From Arenimonas caeni (lineage in GTDB: Bacteria; Pseudomonadota; Gammaproteobacteria; Xanthomonadales; Xanthomonadaceae): a stretch of 64,000 bases of DNA. Positions 7,726 through 17,872 of this stretch are shown piece by piece. Every line of letters starts with the position of its first letter. Within the stretch, counting starts at the first letter, position 1. The position numbers and the translations under genes are program-made. The stretch lies in contig NZ_KZ679086.1 in assembly GCF_003024235.1 (NCBI RefSeq), positions 213,546-277,545 on the forward strand. Direction: 5' to 3'. A model generated the notes under the pieces. That model worked only from the letters and a program-made list of their open reading frames with translations, was not told where the DNA came from and did not search any database.

Positions 7726-9003
7726 ATGCGCTACCGGCGTAGGCTTCGCAGCCGGATCATCCTGTCCTTCTTCCTGCTCGGCTTCGGGCTGACCGGGCTG
7801 TTCGCGGTTGCCACCGTGTTGCTGCGCGAGCGGCTGGAGGACCAGCTGATCGGCGAGGCGCTGTTCCAGAACGTCCAGGACTTCGCCGAGCAGTACGACC
7901 CCGAGGGCAGCGGCGGCATTCCGTTCGAGAAGATCACCGGCAGCGTGTTCAGCCAGCGCCGGTTCGGCAACGTGCCCTTCAACTGGCGCGACCTGCCCGA
8001 CGGCGTGCACGACGTCACCGAGACCGACGAGCGCGGCCACACCCGCACCTACAAGCTGGCGGTGAAGAAGGAAGCCGAATACTGGTTCTTCCTGCGCTAC
8101 GACCTCGCCCAGGAGCGGGCCAGCCAGCAGCAGCTGACCTATGCCCTGGTGGGCGTGGTGGCGCTGTTCTCGCTGCTCTCGCTGGTGGTGGGCGTGTGGT
8201 CGAGCAAGCGCGTGATCAGCCCGGTGACCGAGCTGGCGCGTCGGCTCGAGAGCCTGGCGGGCGGTGGGCAGCCCGACAAGCTGGCGCCGCACTTCGCCAA
8301 GGACGAGGTGGGGCAGCTGGCGGCCGCGCTCGACGACTACGCCGAGCGCATGACGACCCTGGTCAGGCGCGACCGCGAGTTCAACTCCGACGTGAGCCAC
8401 GAGCTGCGCACGCCGCTGGCGGTGATCCTTGGCGCCACCGAGCTGATGCTGGCCAACCCGGACCTGCCGGAGAAGATGCGCCAGCGCCTGCTGCGCGTGG
8501 ACCGCGCGGCGCAGCAGTGCACCGACCTGACCACGGCCCTGCTGATGCTCTCGCGCAACGAGCGCGGCACCGGCCGGACCCGCCTGCTGAGGCTGTGCGA
8601 ACAGCTCGCCGAGGCCGCGCGGACCCAGCTGGGCGGCAAGCCGGTGCAGGTGCTGGTGGAAGGCGACGAGCGGGCCGAGGTCGAGGCCCCCGAGGCGGTG
8701 CTGGCGGTGGCCCTGGGCAACCTGCTGGGCAATGCCTGCAAGTACACCTCGGAAGGCGAGGTGCGCCTGGTGGTCGAAGCCAACCAGGTCCGCATCGAGG
8801 ACACCGGCCCGGGCCTGAGCGAGGAAGATGCCGCGCGCCTGTTCGAGCGCGGCTACCGCGGTTCCGGCGCCGGCGGCACCATCGGCGGCGGCATCGGCCT
8901 GTCCATCGTGCGCCGCCTGTGCGAGCTCTACGGCTGGAACGTCAGCATCGCCCCCCGCCCCGAACACGGCGCCGTGGCGATCCTCCGCTTTGGCGAGGGC
9001 TAG
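7726..9003 (+). CDS. membrane sensor histidine kinase
   Basis: A 425-aa kinase. A first transmembrane helix (about 11-33) is followed by a periplasmic sensor region (34-142) rich in acidic and aromatic residues, a second helix (about 143-165), a HAMP linker, and the H-box SHELRTPLAV with phosphoacceptor His at about 225. The ATP-binding domain shows GNLLGNACKYT (N box), EDTGPGLSEEDA (G1) and GGGIGLSIVRRL (G2). It is translationally adjacent to its response regulator (3 nt) and the secreted protein before it. The signal sensed is unknown; the small periplasmic domain resembles those binding cations or small ligands, but this is only an impression. Confidence 0.93.
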   Translation: MRYRRRLRSRIILSFFLLGFGLTGLFAVATVLLRERLEDQLIGEALFQNVQDFAEQYDPEGSGGIPFEKITGSVFSQRRFGNVPFNWRDLPDGVHDVTETDERGHTRTYKLAVKKEAEYWFFLRYDLAQERASQQQLTYALVGVVALFSLLSLVVGVWSSKRVISPVTELARRLESLAGGGQPDKLAPHFAKDEVGQLAAALDDYAERMTTLVRRDREFNSDVSHELRTPLAVILGATELMLANPDLPEKMRQRLLRVDRAAQQCTDLTTALLMLSRNERGTGRTRLLRLCEQLAEAARTQLGGKPVQVLVEGDERAEVEAPEAVLAVALGNLLGNACKYTSEGEVRLVVEANQVRIEDTGPGLSEEDAARLFERGYRGSGAGGTIGGGIGLSIVRRLCELYGWNVSIAPRPEHGAVAILRFGEG

Positions 9004-9038
9004 CGCCCGGCTGCGTCATCCGCGGCCGGGAAACGCGG

Positions 9039-9956
9039 CTACACGTAGTCGAGCCAGCCGCGGGTATCCGGCGTGCTGCCGTCGAAGAGGCCGAAGAACA
9101 GCGACTGCATGCGGCGGGTGAGCGGGCCGGGCTGGCCGGTGCCCACCGGGCGGCCGTCGACGCTGCGGATGGGCGTGATCTCGGCGGCGGTGCCGCACAT
9201 GAACAGCTCGTCGCACAGGTAGAGGTACTCGCGCGGCAGGTCGCGCTCGACCACCTCGATGCCGGCGTCGCGCGCCAGGGTGATGATCGTGTTGCGGGTG
9301 ATGCCGTTGAGCAGCGCCGCGCTCACCGGCGTGGTGTGCAGCGCGCCGTCGAAGACCAGGAACAGGTTCTCGCCCGCGCCCTCGCTGAGCAGGCCGGTGG
9401 AGGCCAGCGCGATGCCTTCGCCGAAGCCGAGCCGCCGCGCCTCGCGCGCCACCAGCTGGCCGTTGAGGTAGTTGCCGCCGGCCTTGGCGCCGGCCGGGAT
9501 GGTGTTGGGGGCGAAGCGCTGCCAGCTCGAGACGCAGGCGTCGATGCCGGCCTCGAGCACGTCCGGGCCGAGGTAGGGGCCCATGTGCCAGGCCGCCACG
9601 GCCACGTCCACCGGCGTTTCCGCCGACAGGCCGAAGCCGCCCAGGCCGCGGTAGGCGATGGGGCGCAGGTAGGCGCGCGCCAGGCCGTTGGCCTTGATGA
9701 CCTCGCGGCAGGCCGTGGCCAGCGTGTCGAGGTCGTAGGGGATCGGCATGTCGTAGATCTTCGCCGAGGCGTACAGGCGCCTGAGGTGCTCGCCGAGGCG
9801 GAAGATCGCCTGGCCGTTGGGCGTGGGGTAGCTGCGGATGCCTTCGAACACCGAGCTGCCGTAGTGCAGGCCGTGCGCCATCACGTGCACGGTGGCCTCG
9901 GCCCAGGGCTTGATGCGGCCGTTGTGCCAGATGTGTTCAGGGTAGCTCGTGCTCAT
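9039..9956 (-). CDS. ilvE: branched-chain amino acid aminotransferase
   Basis: A 305-aa PLP enzyme of fold type IV that interconverts Leu, Ile and Val with their 2-oxo acids. Characteristic segments are the FEGIRSYP loop, the Schiff-base lysine at about 158 in AKAGGNYLNG, and the PLP-phosphate-binding region EGAGENLFLV with GITRNTI. Length is normal for bacterial IlvE. It is a single-gene unit convergent with the two-component operon. A TAGAAT -10-like hexamer lies at 9981-9986 upstream on the minus strand. Confidence 0.93.
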   Translation of the reverse strand: MSTSYPEHIWHNGRIKPWAEATVHVMAHGLHYGSSVFEGIRSYPTPNGQAIFRLGEHLRRLYASAKIYDMPIPYDLDTLATACREVIKANGLARAYLRPIAYRGLGGFGLSAETPVDVAVAAWHMGPYLGPDVLEAGIDACVSSWQRFAPNTIPAGAKAGGNYLNGQLVAREARRLGFGEGIALASTGLLSEGAGENLFLVFDGALHTTPVSAALLNGITRNTIITLARDAGIEVVERDLPREYLYLCDELFMCGTAAEITPIRSVDGRPVGTGQPGPLTRRMQSLFFGLFDGSTPDTRGWLDYV

Positions 9957-10000
9957 GGGCGGCTCCGGGGGCGAGTCCTGATTCTAGCGGCCGGCCGGGC

Positions 10001-10528
10001 CTAGAGTTCGATCCACCAGCAGCCGGCGTGGCGGCGCAGCAGGAAGTCGGTGCGCACGGCGCCGGCGTCGCGCGGGCCGGCGGCCTGTTCGACCCGCAGC
10101 GCGCGCGGCCGGGCCGGCTCGGCCAGTGGCTCCTCGTAGACGAACTCCGCGGCCACCAGCGGGCGGGCGGCGATGGCCTCGAGGCTGTCCATCAGGTAGC
10201 GCCCGGCGCCGGCGCTGGTGCCGGCCCAGTGGTAGTAGGTGGCCAGGCGGTTCACGTCGCGGGCCTCGAGGGCGCCGCGCACGCCCAGCAGCAGGGCATC
10301 GAGGCTGCGCGCGCAGCCTTCGCCGGTGGTGCCGGTGCCGGAGACGAAGCCCTCGGCGCTGGCCACGGGCGGCCGCGGCGCCTCGCGCTCCACCGCGCCC
10401 TGCGACTGGCAGGGCTGGTCGCTGAAAACGCTCTGTCCGTCCGGGCCGACGCAGCGGTAGACCGCCTGCGCCGCGGCGGGCGCGGGCAGGCACAGGCAGG
10501 CGATCAGCAGCAGCCAGGCGCGGGACAT
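10001..10528 (-). CDS. DUF4124-domain secreted protein
   Basis: A 175-aa protein with a signal peptide (MSRAWLLLIACLCLPAPAAA). It then has the DUF4124 signature VYRCVGPDGQSVFSDQPCQ, a small disulfide-bonded domain common in proteobacterial envelope proteins. The remainder has a GTGTTGEGCARSL segment and an end HAGCWWIEL with further cysteines. The function of the family is not known. It is on the same strand as ilvE (44 nt upstream of it) and metF (22 nt upstream). Confidence 0.8.
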   Translation of the reverse strand: MSRAWLLLIACLCLPAPAAAQAVYRCVGPDGQSVFSDQPCQSQGAVEREAPRPPVASAEGFVSGTGTTGEGCARSLDALLLGVRGALEARDVNRLATYYHWAGTSAGAGRYLMDSLEAIAARPLVAAEFVYEEPLAEPARPRALRVEQAAGPRDAGAVRTDFLLRRHAGCWWIEL

Positions 10529-10550
10529 GCCACGCAGCCTAACGCCAGGA

Positions 10551-11375
10551 TCAGGCCAGGCGCGAGAGCACGGCCTCGGTGGGCCGGGCGAGGTTCAGCG
10601 TGTAGAAGTGCAGCTCCGGCGCGCCGCCCTCGAGCAGGCGCCGGCACATGGCGGCGACGGCGTCGGCGGCGAACTCGCGGATGCTGTCGGCGTCATCGCC
10701 GTAGGCCTGCATGCGCTTGGCCATCCAGCGCGGGATCTCGGCGCCGCAGGCCTCTGAGAAGCGCCGCAGCTGGCTGAAGTTGGAGATCGGCATGATGCCC
10801 GGGATCACCGGGATGCCGACGCCGGCCGCGCGCACGTCGTCGACGAAGCGGAAGTAGGCGTCGGCGTTGAAGAAGTACTGGGTGATGGCCGAGTCGGCGC
10901 CGGCATCGACCTTGGCCTTGAAGTGGCGCAGGTCGGCCAGGGCGTCCTCGGCCTGGGGGTGGGTTTCCGGGTAGCAGCCGACCTCGATGCGGAAGTGGTC
11001 GCCGTGCTCCTCGCGGATGAAGGCGACCAGGTCGGAGGCGTAGCGGAACTCGCCCATGCGCGCCATGCCCGAGGGCAGGTCGCCGCGCAGGGCGACGATG
11101 CGCTGGCAGCCCAGCGCGCGGTAGAGCTTGAGCAGTTCACGCAGCTCGGCGCGGGTGCCGCCCATGCAGCTCAGGTGCGGGGCGGCGTCGAGTCCGTGGT
11201 CGGCGCGCAGGCCGCGCACGGTCTCGGGCGTGTAGCTCAGGGTCGAGCCGCCGGCGCCGAAGGTGACCGACACGAACTCCGGCGAGTAGGCCTTGAGCTT
11301 GCGCGCCGTGCGGTCGAGCTGGGCGCGCTGCTCGTCGTTCTTGGGTGGGTAGAACTCGAGGCTGATCGGGGTCAT
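10551..11375 (-). CDS. metF: 5,10-methylenetetrahydrofolate reductase
   Basis: A 274-aa FAD-dependent TIM-barrel enzyme that reduces methylene-THF to 5-methyl-THF for methionine synthesis. The N-terminus MTPISLEFYPPKN, the VTFGAGGS segment, VALRGDLPSG and the substrate-site region ITQYFFNADAYF are diagnostic of MetF. The start at 11375 was chosen because it gives the standard family N-terminus; the frame extends further upstream without homology. The gene begins the methyl-cycle neighbourhood that continues with ahcY and metK on the same strand. An inverted-repeat element lies between it and the divergent DUF3228 gene. Confidence 0.95.
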   Translation of the reverse strand: MTPISLEFYPPKNDEQRAQLDRTARKLKAYSPEFVSVTFGAGGSTLSYTPETVRGLRADHGLDAAPHLSCMGGTRAELRELLKLYRALGCQRIVALRGDLPSGMARMGEFRYASDLVAFIREEHGDHFRIEVGCYPETHPQAEDALADLRHFKAKVDAGADSAITQYFFNADAYFRFVDDVRAAGVGIPVIPGIMPISNFSQLRRFSEACGAEIPRWMAKRMQAYGDDADSIREFAADAVAAMCRRLLEGGAPELHFYTLNLARPTEAVLSRLA

Positions 11376-11439
11376 GGGGTTCGGCGGCCGGTGGTTGGCG
11401 GCCAGTGTATCTCTCCATCCGGATGAAAGTGAAGGTATG

Positions 11440-11513
11440 GAGTCAGGTTCATTTTTGGGCCGACCATGCCGGGGAAACCGAGTCCGTCCGGCCCAAAACA
11501 TGAACCTGACCCC
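11440..11513. repeat. REP-like inverted repeat between metF and the DUF3228 gene
   Basis: The arm at 11442-11462 (GTCAGGTTCAT then TTTGGGCCG) is mirrored by the arm at 11489-11510 (CGGCCCAAAA then CATGAACCTGAC), separated by about 26 nt. The outer edge GG(A/G)GTCAGG resembles the GGGGTC-edged REP hairpins mobilised by RAYT transposases, and the element at 53040 has the same edge. No transposase is present nearby. Confidence 0.7.
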
Positions 11514-11535
11514 CGCTTTCCCGGACAATCGGTCC

Positions 11536-12090
11536 ATGAGCATCCAAATGACCGACTTCGCCCGCCGCCGCCTCTTCCCCGGCGACGGCCGCCGCACCGC
11601 CATCCAGGACATCACGGCCGACCAGTTCGTCCAGCGCCTCAACACCGAGCCGCCGGTGGCCGTGCTGCCCGGCTACGCGGATTTCTGCCGGCTGCACGTG
11701 CACCACAACCGGACCTCGACGCGCTGCTCGGTGGTGCCGATCACGCCGGACAACCAGCACCAGCTGCGCAGCGCCTACGAGGCGCGCACCCCGGCCGAGC
11801 TGCCGGTGCTGGTGCGCTGGTTCGAGGGCCTCGAGCCCCCGGTCGCCAGATACCTCGTGCCCATCCTCTACGACCGCGAACAGCTGGCGAAGGAGGGCAC
11901 GGCCATCGACGCCGACTGGGGCATCGTCGGCTGCCTGTACACGATGGAGCCCGGGGAAATCCCCATGGTTCCGATCACCATGCTGCGCAACGCGCTGGGC
12001 GTGGAGGAGGGCGGCTCGGGCGTGCCGCTGGACCGCGCCGCCTACGCCCGCAGCGTCGCCTTCTGGTCGGTGCACGCGAACTGGAGATAA
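11536..12090 (+). CDS. DUF3228 family protein
   Basis: A 184-aa soluble protein of a conserved but uncharacterised family, recognised from overall sequence (FARRRLFPGDGRR, LHVHHNRTSTRCS, LPVLVRWFEGLEPP and LRNALGVEEGGSG). There is no signal peptide or membrane segment. ATG at 11536 is preferred because the upstream open frame lies in the inverted repeat and lacks a ribosome site. The gene is divergent from metF and convergent with ahcY, so it does not share an operon with the methyl-cycle genes. No function is assigned. Confidence 0.75.
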   Translation: MSIQMTDFARRRLFPGDGRRTAIQDITADQFVQRLNTEPPVAVLPGYADFCRLHVHHNRTSTRCSVVPITPDNQHQLRSAYEARTPAELPVLVRWFEGLEPPVARYLVPILYDREQLAKEGTAIDADWGIVGCLYTMEPGEIPMVPITMLRNALGVEEGGSGVPLDRAAYARSVAFWSVHANWR

Positions 12091-12153
12091 AGAGCTTTTA
12101 TCCGCGTGCATCGGCTCTGATCCGCGTTGAAAGTCCGAACCCACCCGGAGCCC

Positions 12154-12186
12154 AAAAAGAAACGGGCACCCGAGGGCGCCCGTTTC
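12154..12186 (-). terminator. rho-independent terminator of ahcY
   Basis: On the minus strand the stem GAAACGGGC/GCCCGTTTC (12159-12186) is followed by TTTTT (12158 to 12154). It is symmetrical enough to serve the convergent DUF3228 gene as well. Confidence 0.85.
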
Positions 12187-12209
12187 GTAGTCCAGCAGGA
12201 ACCGACGGA

Positions 12210-13646
12210 TCAGTAGCGGTAGTGCTCCGGCTTATACGGTCCTTCGACCGGCACGCCGAGGTAGTCGGCCTGGTCCTTGGTGAGCCTGGTCAGCTTCACG
12301 CCGATCTTCTCCAGGTGCAGGCGCGCCACTTCCTCGTCCAGGTGCTTGGGCAGGATGTAGACCTTGGCCTCGTAGCTGTCCTTCTTGGCCCACAGGTCGA
12401 TCTGCGCCAGGGTCTGGTTGGCGAAGGAGTTGGACATCACGAAGCTCGGGTGGCCGGTGGCGCAGCCCAGGTTCACCAGGCGGCCCTCGGCCAGCAGGAA
12501 GATCGAGTTGCCGTTATCGAAGGTGAACTTGTCGACCTGCGGCTTGATGTTGGTCTTCACCGCGCCCGAGTTGTACAGGGCGTCGACCTGGATCTCGTTG
12601 TCGAAGTGGCCGATGTTGCAGACGATGGCCTGGTCCTTCATCGCCTTCATGTGCTCGAGGGTGATGATGTCCTTGTTGCCGGTGGTGGTGACGTAGATGT
12701 CGGCCGTGCCGAGGGTGTCCTCGACGGTCTTGACCTCGAAACCTTCCATCGCCGCCTGCAGGGCGCAGATCGGGTCGATCTCGGTGACCACGACGCGGGC
12801 GCCGTAGGCGCGCAGCGAGTGCGCCGAGCCCTTGCCGACGTCGCCGTAGCCGCACACGACCGCGACCTTGCCGGCCAGCATCACGTCCATCGCGCGCTTG
12901 AGGCCGTCGGCCAGCGACTCACGGCAGCCGTAGAGGTTGTCGAACTTGGACTTGGTGACCGAGTCGTTGACGTTGATCGCCGGCACCAGCAGCTTGCCGG
13001 CCTCGGCCAGCTGGTAGAGGCGGTGCACGCCGGTGGTGGTTTCCTCGGAAACGCCCTTCCAGTCCTTGACCACGGTGGTCCAGAAGCCCGGGCGCTCCTT
13101 CGCGACGCGCTTGAGCAGGTTCTTGATCACCTGCTCCTCGTGGCTGCCCGAGGCCGAATTGACCCAGCTCTCGTCGCCCTTCTCGAGCTCGTAGCCCTTG
13201 TGGATGAGCAGGGTGACGTCGCCTCCGTCGTCGACGACCAGCTGCGGGCCGCGGAAGCCGCCCTTGCCGTCCGGGAAGCTCAGCGCATCGAGGGTGCAGT
13301 CCCAGTATTCCTCCAGGGTTTCGCCCTTCCAGGCGAACACCGGAGTGCCGGTGGCGGCGATGGCCGCGGCGGCGTGGTCCTGGGTGGAGAAGATGTTGCA
13401 CGAGGCCCAGCGCACGTCGGCGCCGACGTCCTTGAGCGTCTCGATCAGCACGGCCGTCTGGATGGTCATGTGCAGCGAGCCGGTCACGCGGACGCCCTTG
13501 AGCGGGGCTTCCTTGGCGTACTTGCGGCGGATCGACATCAGGCCCGGCATCTCGTGCTCGGCGATGTCGATTTCCTTGCGGCCCCAATCGGCCAGGGACA
13601 GGTCGGCGACCTTGAAGTCGTGCTTGAGGGGAGTGACAGCGTTCAT
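12210..13646 (-). CDS. ahcY: S-adenosyl-L-homocysteine hydrolase
   Basis: A 478-aa NAD-dependent enzyme that splits S-adenosylhomocysteine to adenosine and homocysteine, keeping methyltransferases free of product inhibition. Key signatures are [15 protein letters not shown], the NAD-binding [13 protein letters not shown], the [10 protein letters not shown] segment and the C-terminal KPEHYRY tail that completes the neighbouring subunit's active site. Length fits the long bacterial form. GGAG stands about 10 nt before the ATG. An SAH riboswitch in the leader (13709-13790) should turn the gene on when SAH accumulates. Confidence 0.97.
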   Translation of the reverse strand: MNAVTPLKHDFKVADLSLADWGRKEIDIAEHEMPGLMSIRRKYAKEAPLKGVRVTGSLHMTIQTAVLIETLKDVGADVRWASCNIFSTQDHAAAAIAATGTPVFAWKGETLEEYWDCTLDALSFPDGKGGFRGPQLVVDDGGDVTLLIHKGYELEKGDESWVNSASGSHEEQVIKNLLKRVAKERPGFWTTVVKDWKGVSEETTTGVHRLYQLAEAGKLLVPAINVNDSVTKSKFDNLYGCRESLADGLKRAMDVMLAGKVAVVCGYGDVGKGSAHSLRAYGARVVVTEIDPICALQAAMEGFEVKTVEDTLGTADIYVTTTGNKDIITLEHMKAMKDQAIVCNIGHFDNEIQVDALYNSGAVKTNIKPQVDKFTFDNGNSIFLLAEGRLVNLGCATGHPSFVMSNSFANQTLAQIDLWAKKDSYEAKVYILPKHLDEEVARLHLEKIGVKLTRLTKDQADYLGVPVEGPYKPEHYRY

Positions 13647-13708
13647 CGGGTATAGCTCCGTTGGTGGGCGACGCCGGCCGGGCAGGGGCCTCGGGGGTCG
13701 CTCGTTAA

Positions 13709-13790
13709 CGGGCGCGGTTGATCTTGGAACCTTCGCCGAGCCTGATCCCTTGCCCGCGTTGCGCGGGCCGGGCTTGCAGCGCCCCTCGGC
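13709..13790 (-). promoter_or_regulatory. SAH riboswitch in the ahcY leader
   Basis: Read on the minus strand, the leader begins GCCGAGGGGCGCTGCAAG, has an internal hairpin CCCGC/GCGGG, then ATCAGGCTCGGC, and ends CAACCGCGCCC. GCCGAG pairs with CTCGGC (P1), and GGGCGC can pair with GCGCCC to form the pseudoknot. These conserved blocks match the SAH riboswitch consensus. Its position about 65 nt upstream of the ahcY start is the usual context. SAH binding is known to activate such genes. Confidence 0.9.
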
Positions 13791-13817
13791 GGGGTGGGCC
13801 TTTCCAGGCCGGGCGGC

Positions 13818-13823
13818 ATTATA
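13818..13823 (-). promoter_or_regulatory. -10 element of the ahcY promoter
   Basis: A perfect TATAAT on the minus strand would start transcription near 13811, about 20 nt before the riboswitch aptamer. No good -35 hexamer was seen at the normal distance. Confidence 0.6.
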
Positions 13824-13928
13824 TCGCTGTCTCGCGATGGGGGGATGAATGAGGGTGGCCGCTGGCCCGGTCCGCCGTGGCGTCCGATAGCATGGTGCCG
13901 GTGCGACGACCCGGACCGGAGGGAGTGA

Positions 13929-15632
13929 ATGGCAAAGACGAAGCGTGAGTTCAGGAGCCAGAAGAGCTACGACGCCGAGCGGATCTCCCGGGATCTCGTC
14001 GGCCCCTTCCTGCACTCCCGCGGTATCACCGTCCTGAAGGAACACCGGGTGAAGGCCGGCCCGGGCGAGTCGCAGATCCTCGACGCCCGGCTGCCGGACG
14101 GCAGGGCGGTGAGGATGCGGGTGCGCCTGTGCTGGCGGCGCGATCCGGGCCATGTCGCCGCGCGCCGCTACTCCGCGCTGCAGCTGCGCCCCAATACCAT
14201 CGGCGGCGACTGGGAGAAGACGCTGCGGGACGTCGCCGACCGCGACGCCCGGGAAGGCATCAGCCACACGCTGGCGTTCCAGCGTGACGGCGAGGACGTT
14301 CCCTTCGCCGCGCTGCTGCCCAGCGATGCGCTGCCGGCCATCTGGGATGCGCAGCGTGCCACCAGCGCCCGGCTCGTCGAACGCGGTGAATTGGGGCGGA
14401 TGCGCGCGAACCATACGACCAACGGCAACAGCCCGACCCTCTGGTTGCAGGACGACCGCCACGAGGCTGCGGCGCAGGTCGCCGACGTGCTCTGGAACTG
14501 GCCTGGCGTGATCACCCTTGCCCGGCAGTCGACGCCCCTCCCGGCGAAGCTCCCGGGGTCGACAACGCAGCGACTGCTGGCGGACGCGCCGGCGGCGGCG
14601 GAGCGCAGCGATCGCGCCGGTCCGCCGCGCGCGATCGCCACGTACGTCGCGCGGCTGGCCTACAACAGCCTCGGCTGGAGGCGGCCGGCCAGCGCGACGG
14701 AGGTCAGCGAGGCGGGCGACACGTATCGCAATGAGCACGGGTTCGGGCACGAAGACTGGCTGTTCCGCGACGAATGGCAGATCGACGGATGGCGGTACGG
14801 CTTCGTGCAGGGCGTCAACAAGAGCAGGAAGAAGTTGCTCGAGGCGGGGGAGGCATTCGATCTTCGCTTGTTCACGATGCCGGGCGCGGGCGACCGACGT
14901 GCCGTGGCGGAGATCCGGGAAGTCGAGTGCCTGACGGATGAGCTTGCCGCCGAGGCGGTTTCGGTCCACGAGCAGCTCGGTTGGCTCGACATCATGCGCC
15001 GGGAGGTGGCCGAGGCCGGCGGGCGTCCGGAGGCGCTGGACGGCAGTGCCTACGCGCCCTTCATCTTCAACCTGCGCTACCGGTTGGAGAACCTGCGCAT
15101 GCTCGACGACAGCCAGCCCCTGCCGCCCGATGATCCGATCCATAACATCAAGCGCTACAGCCTGTGCCAGGCCAATGGCGCGATGGAGCGCGCCCGCCGG
15201 CCGTGGCGGGGCCGCGCCGGCACCACCGGGCTGGCGGTCGGCGGCGATGTGCACCGCAAGGTGGCCGCAGGTTGGGTCGTGTGTTCGCCCGAGCACAGGC
15301 GCATGCAGGTCAAGCTGCTGGAACTGCTTCAGCAGCGCTATCCCGATGCCGAGTCGATCACCCTCGAGGAGGACTTCGTGGACGCCATCGTCAGGACGGC
15401 CGACGAGACCCTGATCTTCGAAGTGAAGTCCGACCTCAATCCGCTGTCCGTGCTGCGGCAGGCGCTGGGGCAGCTGTTGGAATACGCCTACCATCCCCGG
15501 CGTTCGCATCGTGCCCGGATCCGCCTGGTCGTCGTGGGGCGCCGGGCGCTGTCGGGGGATGACGAAGCCTATTTCGAGACGGTCCGTTCGCGGTTCGGGC
15601 TGCCCATCGACTACTGGGTCGTCCCCGTCTAG
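13929..15632 (+). CDS. unknown 567-aa protein with C-terminal PD-(D/E)XK nuclease-like signature
   Basis: A soluble 567-residue protein that I cannot assign to a named family. Three zones are visible. A basic N-terminal zone (1-130) has a beta-rich block [14 protein letters not shown] central zone (about 262-336) contains [29 protein letters not shown] and IREVECL and looks like a compact recognition domain. The C-terminal zone (about 460-567) has FVDAIV (Asp 485), then LIFEVKSD (Glu 498, Lys 500) and [12 protein letters not shown], which is the D-x(n)-ExK plus helix pattern of PD-(D/E)XK nucleases. GGAGGGAG precedes the ATG. It stands alone between ahcY and metK on the opposite strand. An orphan, possibly modification-dependent, restriction enzyme is my inference. 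Confidence 0.7.
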   Translation: MAKTKREFRSQKSYDAERISRDLVGPFLHSRGITVLKEHRVKAGPGESQILDARLPDGRAVRMRVRLCWRRDPGHVAARRYSALQLRPNTIGGDWEKTLRDVADRDAREGISHTLAFQRDGEDVPFAALLPSDALPAIWDAQRATSARLVERGELGRMRANHTTNGNSPTLWLQDDRHEAAAQVADVLWNWPGVITLARQSTPLPAKLPGSTTQRLLADAPAAAERSDRAGPPRAIATYVARLAYNSLGWRRPASATEVSEAGDTYRNEHGFGHEDWLFRDEWQIDGWRYGFVQGVNKSRKKLLEAGEAFDLRLFTMPGAGDRRAVAEIREVECLTDELAAEAVSVHEQLGWLDIMRREVAEAGGRPEALDGSAYAPFIFNLRYRLENLRMLDDSQPLPPDDPIHNIKRYSLCQANGAMERARRPWRGRAGTTGLAVGGDVHRKVAAGWVVCSPEHRRMQVKLLELLQQRYPDAESITLEEDFVDAIVRTADETLIFEVKSDLNPLSVLRQALGQLLEYAYHPRRSHRARIRLVVVGRRALSGDDEAYFETVRSRFGLPIDYWVVPV

Positions 15633-15678
15633 CCAGGCGCAGGGCCGGGCCGGGCGGGAAGGAGCACAGGGGAAAAGA

Positions 15679-15706
15679 AACGGGCCGCTTTCGCGGCCCG
15701 TTTTAG
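15679..15706. terminator. bidirectional terminator between the nuclease-like gene and metK
   Basis: AACGGGCCGC (15679-15688) pairs with GCGGCCCGTT (15693-15702) around a TTTC loop. TTTT follows on the plus strand, and TTTCTTTTCC on the minus strand, so it can stop both convergent genes. Confidence 0.8.
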
Positions 15707-15718
15707 CTCTTCCCGGCT

Positions 15719-15738
15719 CTCTCCCGCGAGCGGGAGAG
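15719..15738. repeat. 20-nt palindrome (CTCTCCCGC/GCGGGAGAG)
   Basis: A perfect stem of 9 bp around a 2-nt spacer, in a purine-rich context. It may act with the adjacent stem as a second transcription stop for metK. Confidence 0.55.
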
Positions 15739-15751
15739 GGAGAGGAAAAGA

Positions 15752-15775
15752 TTCGCGCCTGAAGGCGCTCCCACA
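15752..15775. repeat. REP unit abutting the metK stop codon
   Basis: The 24-nt unit, read on the minus strand as GGGAGCGCCTTC then AGGCGCGAA, forms a GCGCCT/AGGCGC stem. It differs by only one or two bases from the two units at 52207 and 52509, so it is a dispersed repeat family. Confidence 0.75.
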
Positions 15776-16990
<1,215 letters not shown>

Positions 16991-17039
16991 TCTGGCTTAT
17001 ATCCTTTGATTGCGATGAAAGGATGGGTGAAGGGGCGGA

Positions 17040-17045
17040 ATCATA
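17040..17045 (-). promoter_or_regulatory. probable -10 box of metK
   Basis: TATGAT on the minus strand, about 50 nt upstream of the metK start. The -35 region is weak. No known SAM riboswitch motif was recognised in the leader. Confidence 0.45.
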
Positions 17046-17176
17046 CACCCGGCGGCCCCGGGGTGCATCCTGCCGTCGGGGCCGTTTCCCGATTGTTAAG
17101 CAGCAAGGGTTGGCGAGGGGGTGTCGAGGGGGTAGGGTCGGGCCTGCCACCCCCGGCCACATGAGGAATCCACCGC

Positions 17177-17764
17177 ATGCGAACCCCGTCCCGTTCCCTC
17201 CGTCCCCTTGTCGCCGCGTTTGCCATAGCCGGCCTGGCCAGCTGCGCCAGCTACGTCAAGCGCGACGAATTCGACGCCACCGTCGCCGAACTGCGCGCCG
17301 CCGACCAGGCCCAGAGCCAGCGCATCGACCAGCTGCAGGCCAGCCTCGAGGAGCGTTTCCGCCAGTACGACGCCCGCATCGCCCAGTTCGAGGGCCGCCT
17401 GCACGTCGAAACCACCGCCCACTTCGACTACGGTAAGGCCGATGTCCGCGAGGCCGACAAGCCGATGCTGGCCGACTTCGCCAAGACCCTGTCCGAGCAC
17501 CACCAGGGCGTGGTGGTCACGGTCGAAGGCTTCACCGACCCGGCCGGCTCGGCCAGCTTCAACAAGCGCCTGGGCCAGCGCCGCGCCGACGCCGTCCGCG
17601 ACTTCCTGGTCAGCCAGGGCCTGTCGGCTGATCAAGTGCGCGCGGTCAGCTACGGCGAGGCCAACAATCGCCAGATCCGCCCGGGCGCCTGGGGTGACGA
17701 CGGCCTGGCCAACCGCCGCGTCGCGCTGGTGATCGACTTTGTCGAGGCGGTCGCCGCCCGCTGA
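17177..17764 (+). CDS. OmpA-family outer-membrane lipoprotein
   Basis: A 195-aa protein. A signal peptide ends in the lipobox LASC (lipidated Cys at about 23), which is followed by a predicted coiled-coil of about 50 residues ([17 protein letters not shown]). The C-terminal OmpA-like peptidoglycan-binding domain follows, with [32 protein letters not shown] and the final NRRV motif. It is probably anchored in the outer membrane and bound to peptidoglycan, like Pal or related envelope-stabilising lipoproteins. No tol genes are adjacent, so it is not called Pal. It is monocistronic and ends at a strong terminator. Confidence 0.9.
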   Translation: MRTPSRSLRPLVAAFAIAGLASCASYVKRDEFDATVAELRAADQAQSQRIDQLQASLEERFRQYDARIAQFEGRLHVETTAHFDYGKADVREADKPMLADFAKTLSEHHQGVVVTVEGFTDPAGSASFNKRLGQRRADAVRDFLVSQGLSADQVRAVSYGEANNRQIRPGAWGDDGLANRRVALVIDFVEAVAAR

Positions 17765-17771
17765 TGTTTCC

Positions 17772-17801
17772 GACCGGCCGGGCCTTCGAGCCCGGCCGGT
17801 C
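17772..17801 (+). terminator. rho-independent terminator of the OmpA lipoprotein gene
   Basis: An 11-12 bp GC stem GACCGGCCGGGC/GCCCGGCCGGTC around a CTTCGA loop, followed by TCCT. The U-tract is poor, so efficiency is uncertain. Confidence 0.65.
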
Positions 17802-17872
17802 TCCTGCTGACTCCTCCGCCCGGTCGTCCCGCCTCACGCGCCGGCGACCCGCGCGCCGGTTAGCATCCGGGC

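Noticed and set aside
11374..11535. N-terminal extension of the DUF3228 frame
   Set aside because: The extra 54 codons consist of the inverted-repeat element and lack a ribosome site; ATG at 11536 is preferred.
16991..17176. Possible SAM riboswitch before metK
   Set aside because: No known SAM aptamer pattern was recognised in the 186-nt gap; only a promoter-like box.
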